The notes under the pieces were generated by a model. That model saw only the letters and a list, made by a program, of their open reading frames with translations, did no database searches and was not told where the DNA came from. The translations under genes and the position numbers were made by a program. A DNA stretch of 64,000 bases. Source: CAVXYG01 sp963706835 (GTDB lineage: Bacteria > Actinomycetota > Actinomycetes > S36-B12 > GCA-2699445). Of this stretch, positions 27,173 to 35,300 are shown in pieces (positions within the stretch are counted from its first letter, which is position 1; every line of letters starts with the position of its first letter). The DNA is taken from assembly GCA_963706835.1 (NCBI GenBank), contig CAVPOB010000040.1, forward strand, positions 124,001-188,000, written 5' to 3'.

Positions 27173-27999
27173 GGGCTCACCACCTCGGGCAGCCGCGCGG
27201 GTTCCGGCAGCGCACCGATGCGCGTCATGACCCAGTACGCGGCCGCCCCGACCACGGCAGTGACGAGCAGGACGGCGGCGCCCATCGGCGATGCATAGGC
27301 TGCTGCGGCCTCCCCTCGCACGGACAGCGCGGCCACTGCCAGCCACGGCGCGGCGACCGCCACTCGGGCGGCGTTCACGGTCCAGCTCTGCCGCGACTCG
27401 ATCTCGCCCCTCATGCGCAGATCGGTGCGCAGGAAATCGGCCTGGGTAGCCAGCACTCGACCGACATTGCGGCCGCCTGCACTCGTCACCAGCGCGAGGC
27501 TCACCACCACGCGATCGGCGTCGGCATCGGCGAACTGCCGCTGCATGGCACCCAGGGCCTCGGTGAGCGAGCGGCCCTGCCGCCAGGAGCGGGCGTAGGC
27601 CCCGAACCCGCTCCGCAGTGGCTGTGGGCCACTGGTTGCCAGGCCGCACATCGCCTCCGGCAGTGGAACGCCGGCCCGCACCGCTGTGAGGAGATCGTCG
27701 ATGGCATCGGGCCAGGCGGCACGGCGGGATCGGCGGTCGCGGGCGGCACGGCGGCGCCGCACGACCACCGGAGCGGCTGCTCCGACTACCGCTGCCAGCA
27801 GCGCCACCACTGGGATACCGGTGAGCACCAGAACCGCGCCGGCTGCGAGGACCGCCGTGGCACCCGCCTGCAGGACGGCACGGGCCAGCCCCGCGAGGTC
27901 CCGCTTCGGGCTCCTGGGAGCCTGCTGCGGCGGACGTGTCAGCCCCTGGACGATGAGCAGGGCTCCGATGGCGATCCCCAGCCCGACGGCCGCCCCCAT
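27169..27999 (-). CDS. tadB: Tad secretion membrane protein TadB
   Basis: About 276 residues; starts at ATG 27999, one base after the tadA stop. Hydrophobic segments near residues 5-20 and 45-85, a basic patch (VVVRRRRAARDRRSRR), then the F domain with DDLLTAVRAGVPLPEAMCGLA and LVTSAGGRNVGRVLATQA, and a final membrane pair. Partner of TadC in the pilus platform. Confidence 0.88.
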   Translation of the reverse strand: MGAAVGLGIAIGALLIVQGLTRPPQQAPRSPKRDLAGLARAVLQAGATAVLAAGAVLVLTGIPVVALLAAVVGAAAPVVVRRRRAARDRRSRRAAWPDAIDDLLTAVRAGVPLPEAMCGLATSGPQPLRSGFGAYARSWRQGRSLTEALGAMQRQFADADADRVVVSLALVTSAGGRNVGRVLATQADFLRTDLRMRGEIESRQSWTVNAARVAVAAPWLAVAALSVRGEAAAAYASPMGAAVLLVTAVVGAAAYWVMTRIGALPEPARLPEVVSP

Positions 28000-28000
28000 G

Positions 28001-29137
28001 TCAGGCTGCTCCCTCAGCCACCGGTGCCCCCTGGTCGCGTCGGTACACGCTGCGCGCCTGCGGCCTGCCTGCGACAGCATCGCCAGTGGTCTCGATGATC
28101 TCGCGCACGGTGCGCGCTCCCCCGGCCCCGATCTCGAGATGGACCACGATATGGATACATGCGGCCACGGTGGGCACGACGAAGGCAGAACTGATGTTGG
28201 GGCCTGCCAGCAGCGGCAGCGTGCACAGTTTCAGCAGCGCCTCCGTGGCACTGTTGGCATGCACGGTGGACAGGGTGGCGATACCGCTGTTGGCGGCGAT
28301 CAGCAGGTCCAGCGCCTCGGCCTGTCGCACCTCGCCGACCACGAGGCGGGTCGGCCGCATCCGCAGCGCCTCCCGCACCAGATCGCGCAGCTGGACCTCG
28401 CCGTCACCCTCCAGCCCTGCCGTCCGGGTCTGCAGGGCCGCCCAGTCGATGTGATCGCAGCGCACCTCGAAGACCTCTTCGCAGGACACGATGCGCTCAC
28501 CCATCCCGACCGTGCCGAGCAGGGCATTCACCATCGTCGTCTTGCCGGACTGGGTCGCACCGGCCACCACGATCGAGCGGCCCCGCGCCATGGCCGCGCC
28601 GAGGTACGCGGCGGCCTCCGTCGGCAGCACCCGGGCGGCCACCAGGTCGTGCAGCGAGCGGGGCCGCAGCACGTAGCGCCTGATGTTCACCGCCCAATGG
28701 CGGCGCGTGATCGGCGGGATGGCGACATGGACCCGGCTGCCGTCGGGCAGCGAGGCATCGACGAACGGCTGGCTCAAGTCGAGCCTGCGGCCGCTGGTGC
28801 GCAGCATGCGCTCGACCAGCAGTACCACCTGGTCGTGGTCCAGGCTGACCTGCGAAACGGCGGCCACGCCTCCCCGGGCGACCATGATCCGGTCCGGCTC
28901 GTTCCACCAGATCTCCTCCACGGAGGGATCCTCGAGCAGTCGCTGCAGCGGGCCGAAGGGCGCGATGCGGTCCTGCACCGCCTGGATTGCGGAGTCATCA
29001 GGGCCGAGGATGGACGCGGCCGTTTGTGCGGCCAGCGCGGCTGCCTGCTCGGAGTGGCGCACGACGTCCAGGCCGTGCTGCTCAATAGCGGCCAGCGCCT
29101 CCGCCACAACATGGTCCACCGACGCGACCATCGCCAA
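28001..29137 (-). CDS. tadA: Tad/CpaF pilus assembly ATPase
   Basis: A 378-residue type II/IV secretion ATPase: N-terminal domain with DPSVEEIWWNEPDRIMV, SLPDGSRVHVAIPP, Walker A GATQSGKTT (193-201), the Asp box ERIVSCEEVFEVR, Walker B-like RPTRLVVGEVRQAEALDLL, and the His box STVHANSA. It powers the TadBC platform. First gene of the tadA-B-C-flp-tadE block; the Ssd/CpaE-type gene that precedes it in mycobacteria is not here but at 43.8 kb. Confidence 0.93.
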   Translation of the reverse strand: MAMVASVDHVVAEALAAIEQHGLDVVRHSEQAAALAAQTAASILGPDDSAIQAVQDRIAPFGPLQRLLEDPSVEEIWWNEPDRIMVARGGVAAVSQVSLDHDQVVLLVERMLRTSGRRLDLSQPFVDASLPDGSRVHVAIPPITRRHWAVNIRRYVLRPRSLHDLVAARVLPTEAAAYLGAAMARGRSIVVAGATQSGKTTMVNALLGTVGMGERIVSCEEVFEVRCDHIDWAALQTRTAGLEGDGEVQLRDLVREALRMRPTRLVVGEVRQAEALDLLIAANSGIATLSTVHANSATEALLKLCTLPLLAGPNISSAFVVPTVAACIHIVVHLEIGAGGARTVREIIETTGDAVAGRPQARSVYRRDQGAPVAEGAA

Positions 29138-29340
29138 GCCCCCCGTCCGGCCGATCCCCCGAGCGGCCGCGGCGCGATCCTATGCCGTCCCGTCGATCCA
29201 CATCAACGAGGCGGCGGCGGCTGTGGACAACGTCACGTGCAACCGTCACGGTCGGTTGTCGGTGCCCCGGTGGCCATCGCAGAACGTGATGCCCGGCCTC
29301 GGGCGGCCAGGAGCCTCCGCTGTCGCGGGGCGCTGTCAGA

Positions 29341-30019
29341 ATGTGGCCCGTGCGCGACGCGGCCTTTGCAGTCATCGATACCGAGACCACCGGGCTGGAC
29401 CCCGCGCGCGACCGCGTGGTGTCGCTGGCAGTCGTGCCGGTGGACGGGGGTCGTGTGCGGCTCGGAGGCGGCCGTGCACCTGCTCGTCGATCCGGGTCGG
29501 CCAATACCGCCGCACAGCACCGCGGTCCACGGCGTCAGCGACGCCGACGTCCGTGGCGCGCCGGACCTGGCCGCTGCCCTGGCCGTCGCCCTGCCCGCGA
29601 TGCGCGATCGCATCGTGGTCGGGCACAACCTGGCCTTCGACCTGGCATTCCTGGAACAGGCCGGCTATCGGCCCGACCGGCAACTGGACACGCTGCAGGC
29701 CAGCCGACTGCTCTGGCGCCGCGGGGCCGGGCACAGCCTGGACGCGCTGGCGGCCCGCACCGGCGTCGTGCCGCAGTTCCGGCACTCCGCCCTCGGGGAT
29801 GCGATCGCGACTGCGCAGTCCCTGCTGGTCTGCCTGCCCCTGCTGGCCGCCCGCGGGCTGGAGACCCCGGAGGCGGTCGCCGACGCCTACGCGGCGCAGC
29901 GGATCCGCACCTTGCGCCTCAGGCGCAGCATCCGCCGCCGCAGCACCCGCCGCCGGACGGCTGCACATCGGCGACATCGGCGACACCGGATGCCCCGGTC
30001 AGTGCGCCGGCGACGCTGA
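29341..30019 (+). CDS. DEDDh 3'-5' exonuclease, frameshifted
   Basis: A DnaQ-like exonuclease domain of about 225 residues. The first frame has FAVIDTETTGLDPARDRVVSLAVVPV (ExoI, D-E-T); the second has STAVHGVSDADVRG, VGHNLAFDLAFLEQ (ExoII) and HSALGDAIATAQSLLV (ExoIII with the His/Asp). The switch lies at about 29440-29460 (GACGGGGGTCG), a homopolymer. Alone, so repair or proofreading function cannot be assigned. Its 3' end overlaps the convergent FmdB gene by about 100 nt. Confidence 0.78.
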
Positions 30020-30140
30020 GCAGCCGCACGGTGTCGGGGTGGCCGGACGGGCAGGTCGACGCTGCCGAGGACTGCGCCATCGGGCGCTGCTCGGTGTAGG
30101 TGTCACCGCAGGTCCGGCACCGGAACTCATACATCGGCAT
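29919..30140 (-). CDS. FmdB-type zinc ribbon protein
   Basis: 73 residues: PMYEFRCRTCGDTY has the first Cys pair and CPSGHPDTVRLLS the second zinc-site half, followed by a Gly/Cys-rich tail (GGGCCGGGCC). This is the actinobacterial FmdB/Zn-ribbon family, often annotated as a putative regulator; function is not known. The start region and first codons are the sequence duplicated exactly at 32335-32386. Confidence 0.8.
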   Translation of the reverse strand: MPMYEFRCRTCGDTYTEQRPMAQSSAASTCPSGHPDTVRLLSVAGALTGASGVADVADVQPSGGGCCGGGCCA

Positions 30141-30171
30141 GGCGGAAGTGTACGACCGATCCGCCACAGCG
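30120..30171. repeat. 52-bp direct repeat, left copy (overlaps fmdB start)
   Basis: The 52 bases here are identical, in the same orientation, to 32335-32386. This copy carries the first codons of the FmdB gene and its upstream region. With the right copy it frames 2.2 kb of foreign-looking DNA. Confidence 0.95.
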
Positions 30172-30548
30172 GGCAGCTGCTCCGCCGCCGGTCGGCTGGT
30201 GCGGATCGGCCGAAGGCGCATGCGCGACCTCGACAAGGGCTGGCCCTGGACGGGGGACGTCCGCGCCGCCCGCCCAGCGCCCCGACACACTCGCAGCTTG
30301 AACTCAGAAACCCCCCCAGCCCTCGACCCGAGGACCGCGGCAAGGCGAGGCCGGGAAGCCGCTAGGGCTGCCGAGCACGCCCACGAGCAGTCGAGTACAT
30401 GACCCTGCTCAACTACCCGATCGACGTCAGCATTGGCAGCGCCGAGGCTAGACCGGGTGCGAGCCGGCCCGCAACGCACGCGCCAGAGGATGCTGTCAGC
30501 CCTTGTCTGGCGACCAGAGGACGGCCCGCCGTCCCCATCCTTCGTGAG

Positions 30549-30790
30549 GATGCTGCCGGCGATGTCACCATTCTTGTGGAGATCGCTGACCCGCGACACG
30601 GCCGGTGGCGGATCGCCGGAGGGTCGCCCACGGATAATCTCCACCGTCGACCCCGACGCCCGGCGCCCCCGCAAGAGCCAGGCAGGACCGGCGAGACAGG
30701 GGCAAGGCCCACGTCGACATCGAGCCAGAGACCACCGTGGCCGTCACGAAGGGTGCTGGTCCGGCGCCTTCGCAGCCGACCCCACCCTGC
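30549..30790 (+). pseudogene. Decayed transposase fragment (IS1182/IS4-like DDE)
   Basis: Joining frames gives GRWRIAGG, then IISTVDPDARRPRKS (about 30631-30680), then GKAHVDIEPETTVAVTKGAG (30701-30760). This resembles the RVISTVDP-ARH-HKS ... KAHVAIEPDTG stretch of IS1182-family transposases. At least two frameshifts and missing ends make it a remnant. Family assignment is from memory of the motif. The rest of 30172-30998 shows no intact gene. Confidence 0.5.
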
Positions 30791-30998
30791 CCGGCCACGG
30801 GGTACAGATTCTGGGGCAACTCCGGCTGGCACCGGGGGATGATGTCCGGGCTGGACGAGGCGGGGCGTGCCCCGCCTGATCGCGCAACGGCGCTCACGGC
30901 GCATGGTGCGGGCTACCTCGCTACTGCTGTTGAACTGGACTCACGGCAGCGGTGATCCCGTTCGGCCTCGTCGTTCCGCCCGGAACGGGTCACGGCTG

Positions 30999-31423
30999 CT
31001 ACGCGTCGCTGACGCAGAACTGCACGTAGCTGAGTTCGTGGTGCTGGCGAGGGAACTCGTCGTTCTCGTTCGTCGGCGCCCGATACCACACCGGTGCACC
31101 CGAGTAGTCGTTGCCCGGGTAGCGGATGGTGTCTTTGCCACCCTTGACGATTACGTAGCGGACGTCGCCGTCCGACTCGTACTGGAGTGCCACGATCTCG
31201 TCGGAGTCAGCGACCACGTACTTCACCGCGGTGACCGTCACGGTCACCCGTTCACCGTCACGGTGGAGCCGACAACCGGATCGTCGATCTTCCCGCCGGT
31301 CGTGCCCGCGGGGCAGTCCTGGTGCCCAACAACGCGGGCGCTTACCCCTGCTGGTGCCGCGGCGATCACCCTCGCGACGAGCATCGCCGCCAACAACGCC
31401 GCAATGGTGCGTACCTTCTGCAT
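30999..31423 (-). pseudogene. Secreted hypothetical protein, frameshifted
   Basis: Start ATG 31423 with GAGAGG upstream; the first frame gives a signal peptide (KVRTIAALLAAMLVARVIAAAPA) and runs to TVTVNG-stop. The second frame continues VTVTVTAVKYVV ... RYVIVKGG ... LSYVQFCVSDA. The VIVKGG and final HV/YVxFC elements recur in small secreted actinobacterial proteins. The switch falls in a GTGAC-rich run near 31245-31265, suited to slippage. It lies inside the segment bounded by the 52-bp repeats. Function unknown. Confidence 0.65.
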
Positions 31424-31755
31424 GGATGTCCCTCTCTCGATGGATGGCCGACCCTCGTGGGTGACCGAACGCGGGGCAAGTCCGAGACGGGACTCGAAGC
31501 ACCCTGCTGCGAGCGCCCTCACCCCACTTGCAGGCTCATCCCGAGCCTCGCCCCACGCCGGGGCCTAGTGCTGAGTAGGGGTCCCGCGTCAAGGGCTCGG
31601 CAGCTCATCGCGATCTCTGGTGTACAGCTTCGAGCGGTGGCTCGGGGTGGGCGCCGTTCCGCGGAGATGCGGGGTTCGCGCCTCCGCTGGGCGGGGACGG
31701 AGCTGCGCTTGGGTGCGGGCGTCGGCGCCCCCTGCGGGCCCCCGTGGCGCGGCGG

Positions 31756-31981
31756 TGCACCCGATTCGGGGGTTTGCACCCGGGACGGGGGCTGAGAGCG
31801 CCTCCGGGGCGGCAACTGTGCACCCGGTATGGGGGTTTGCACCCGGGGCGGTGGCTGGGAGGCCCCGATCCGGGCGTTACTGCCCCCACTGCGGGTGCAA
31901 ACCCCCGAACCGGGTGCAGAACTGCCCGGAAGCCGGCCGGTTCCGCCACCACGGCGGGTGCAAACCCCCGAACCGGGTGCA
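31756..31981. repeat. Repeat cluster B: two direct plus two inverted 63-bp units
   Basis: Same design as cluster A: anchors at 31756 and 31819 forward, and two reverse units ending at 31918 and 31981, each pair 63 bp apart. N4 cores: ATTC/GGAC, GTAT/GGGC, GTTC/CAGT, GTTC/CCGT. The spacer GAGAGCGCCTC-GGGGCGGCAAC between its first two units is nearly the same as in cluster A's inverted pair. Flanks (31660-31755 and 31982-32105) resemble those of cluster C in reverse orientation. No gene is seen in 31424-32397. Confidence 0.85.
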
Positions 31982-32334
31982 GACATCCCCCTTGCGCAGC
32001 GGATGGGGCCGCTCTCGTTGGGAGACGGGGAAGCGAGCGGGCCCCTGGCGGCCGGCTCGCTCCACCTCAGAGGCCGGAGTTCACCACACTCCGAATTGCG
32101 ATGAGCCGGCTTGGCGGCATGCCCTTGGTTTGCGGTGTGGCGGTGGACGGGCTGGCTCCGCGGTGGTTCGGTCGCTCGGCGGTGGCAGGTGGCTGATGCT
32201 GACCGTCGCTCCGGGCGACTGGTCGGTAGCCGGGCCCTTCCGGGCATTCCTCTGGCGGCGCTGCTGAGGGGTGCTCACTCCGCCCGGCCTGGCACCACCT
32301 CAGACCCCGGTGTCGTTGAGCACACTGGTGGCAC

Positions 32335-32386
32335 CCGGAACTCATACATCGGCATGGCGGAAGTGTACGACCGATCCGCCACAGCG
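32335..32386. repeat. 52-bp direct repeat, right copy
   Basis: Exact copy of 30120-30171, including the first codons of the FmdB reading frame, which here lead nowhere. It ends 12 nt from the stop of the glutamate dehydrogenase gene. Confidence 0.95.
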
Positions 32387-32397
32387 CGCGTTCGCTG

Positions 32398-35300
32398 TCA
32401 GCCGCTCTGCGCCGCCCGGCTCTGGGTGAGCAGCGTGCGGATCGCGCGCAGCGCCACCGAGAGCGTGGCCAGGTCGTGCGACTCCAGCGCGTCGATCTCC
32501 GACAGGACCTGCTGCACCCGGGCCAGTTCGGTCCCCCGCAACTGCTCCCATGTGCCGAGCCGTTCGGCCGCCGCCTCGCCGGCCGGCGTCTCCCGGGCCA
32601 CCTGCAGGGTCAGCGCTGCGGCGGCGGCGTAGAGGTCGGAGCGCACGGCCAATCGCGCCAGCGTCTGCCAGCGCCCCACCCTCGGCAGGGTCGAGATCCG
32701 GGTGAGGAGCCGGTCGACACCGAACCGCTCGGTGACGGTGAAGTAGAGGCTCGCCGTCTCCTCGGGATGCTCCTCCACCCGGGACGCGACGGTGATGACA
32801 TCGAGCAGCTGGAAGCGGAACAGCACGCTGGAGACATCGTGCGCCAGCGCGGCGGGGACGCCGAGGTCCTGGTAGTGATCGGCCAGCCTCAGATACTCCT
32901 GCAGTTCCGCGCCGAGCAGCAGGTCCGGCAGCACGGGGGTGAGGCTGCGGACGGGGTCGGCATAGGCGTCGACCTCGTGCTGCAGGTCCATGCCCACGCC
33001 CTTGCTCTGGATCAGCCAGCGGCAGCCGCGGTCCAGCAGTCGGCGCACCTCCTCGTGCAGCTCCTGCTGCGCCCGCGCCGCGACCTCGTTGTCGAGTTCT
33101 GCGATGCGGTTCCACAGCGAGCGCAGGTCGAAGACGTCGCGGGTGAAGGTGTAGCCGCGGATGACCTCGACCGGTGATGCTCCGAGGTCCTCCGAGACCC
33201 GGAAGGCGAACGTGGAGCCGCCGTAGTTGACCATGTCGTTGACCAGCTCGTTGATCACGATGTCGCGGCGCAGCGGGTGCCGCTCCATCCGCTCGGCGAA
33301 CCGCTCGCGCAGCGGTCGCGGGAAGTAGTCGCGCAGGACCCCGGCGAAGTACGGATCGTCCGGCAAGGCCGAGGCGTCGAGGTCGTGCTTCAGCGAGATC
33401 TTGCTGTAGGCCAGCAGGACGCTCAGCTCGGGACTGGTCAGCCCGAGACCCGCCGACTGCCGCTCGGAGATCGTCTCGTCGTCGGGGAGGAACTCCAGGC
33501 CGCGATCCAGCTCACCGCGGCGCTCCAGCTCCCGCATCAGTCGCAGGTGGACCGGTAGCGCCCGGGCGCTGATCGACCGGGAGATGGCCAGGGAGAGGTT
33601 CTGGCGGTAGTTGTTGCGCAGCGCCAGCCGTGCCACGTCGTCGGTCATGCTGGCGAGCAGCTCGTTGCGCTGCTTCATCGTCAAGTCGCCAGATGCGACG
33701 ACGGCATCGGCGAGGATCTTGATGTTGACCTCGTGGTCGCTGGTGTCCACCCCGGCGGAGTTGTCGATGGCGTCGGTGTTCAGCTTCACCCCGGCCAGCG
33801 CCGCCTCGATGCGGCCGGCCTGCGTGAAGCCGAGGTTGCCGCCCTCCCCGACCACGCGGCACCGCAACTGCCCGGCGTTGATGCGCACCGCATCGTTGGC
33901 CTTGTCCCCGACCTCGGCGTGGCTCTCGTTGGAGGCCTTCACGTACGTGCCGATGCCTCCGTTGAACAGCAGGCCCACGGGAGCCTGCAGGATGGCGCGG
34001 ATCAGCTCCACCGGCGACATCGTCTCGGTGCCGTCGTCCAGACCCAGGGCCGACGCCACCTGCGCAGTGATCGGGATCGACTTCGTCCTGCGGGAGTGCA
34101 CCCCGCCCCCGGCGGAGATCAGGTCGGTGTCGTAGTCCGCCCAGCTCGAGCGGGGCAGCTCGAACAGCCGCCGCCGCTCCGCGATCGCCGCCCCAAGGTC
34201 CGGGTCCGGGTCGAGGAAGATGTGGCGGTGGTCGAAGGCGGCCACCAGCTTGATGTGCTCCGACAGCAGCATGCCGTTGCCGAACACGTCGCCGCTCATG
34301 TCGCCGATGCCCACTGCGGTGAATTCCTCGCGCTGGGTATCGATCCCCAGATCGCGGAAGTGGTACTTCACCGATTCCCAGGCGCCGCGCGCGGTGATGC
34401 CCATCGCCTTGTGGTCGTACCCCTGGCTGCCCCCCGAGGCGAAGGCATCCCCGAGCCAGAAGCGGTAGTCGGCCGAGACGGCGTTGGCCAGGTCGGAGAA
34501 CGTCGCGGTGCCCTTGTCGGCGGCCACCACCAGATACGGATCGTCGCCGTCGTGCCGCACCACGTCCTGCGGCGGGGTGACGACACCGTCGATGAGGTTG
34601 TCGGTGACATCGAGCAGGGCCGAGATGAACTGCCGGTAGGCGACCTGTCCGGCTGCCACCCAGGCGGCGCGGTCTGCCGGGTCGGGAAGCTGCCGGGGGA
34701 AGAAGCCGCCCTTGGCGCCCGCGGGCACGATGACGGCGTTCTTCACCGCCTGCGCCTTGACCAGGCCCAGGATCTCGGTCCGGAAGTCCTCCGGCCGATC
34801 CGACCACCGCAGGCCGCCCCGGGCGACCGCGCCGAAGCGCAGGTGCACCCCCTCCACCTGGGGCGAGTGGACCCAGATCTCGTGCAGCGGGATCGGTTTG
34901 GGGATTCCCAGGATCGCGGCCGGCCGCAGCTTCAGCGACACGCAGTCATGGGTGCTGCCCGGTGCCACTGAGCGGTAGTAGTTGGTGCGGTCGGTCGCCA
35001 GCAGCACCGACAGCACGGAGCGCATCACGCGGTCGGCGTCAGCACTGGCGATGGCGTCGATGTCGGCCCTGATCGTCTCGACCAACTGCTCCTGGCTCTC
35101 GCGGTGCCCTTCCGGATTGAAGCGGGCATCGAACAGTTCCACCAGCAGCCGCGCGACGTCCGGGTGCGCGTTCACGGCCTGTTCGACGTACTCCTGGCTG
35201 AACGGCAGGCCTACCTGTCGCAGGTAGCGGATGCAGACCCGCAGGATCACTACCTGCTGCCACTGCAGCCCGGCCGTGACGACCAGCGCGTTCAGGCCGT

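Noticed and set aside
30140..30180. Remnant of the gdh 3' end upstream of fmdB (LRPIRT...RAAEQ resembling LRAIRT...RAAQ)
   Set aside because: The similarity is short and low-complexity; it could be chance, so I do not use it as evidence for the insertion history.
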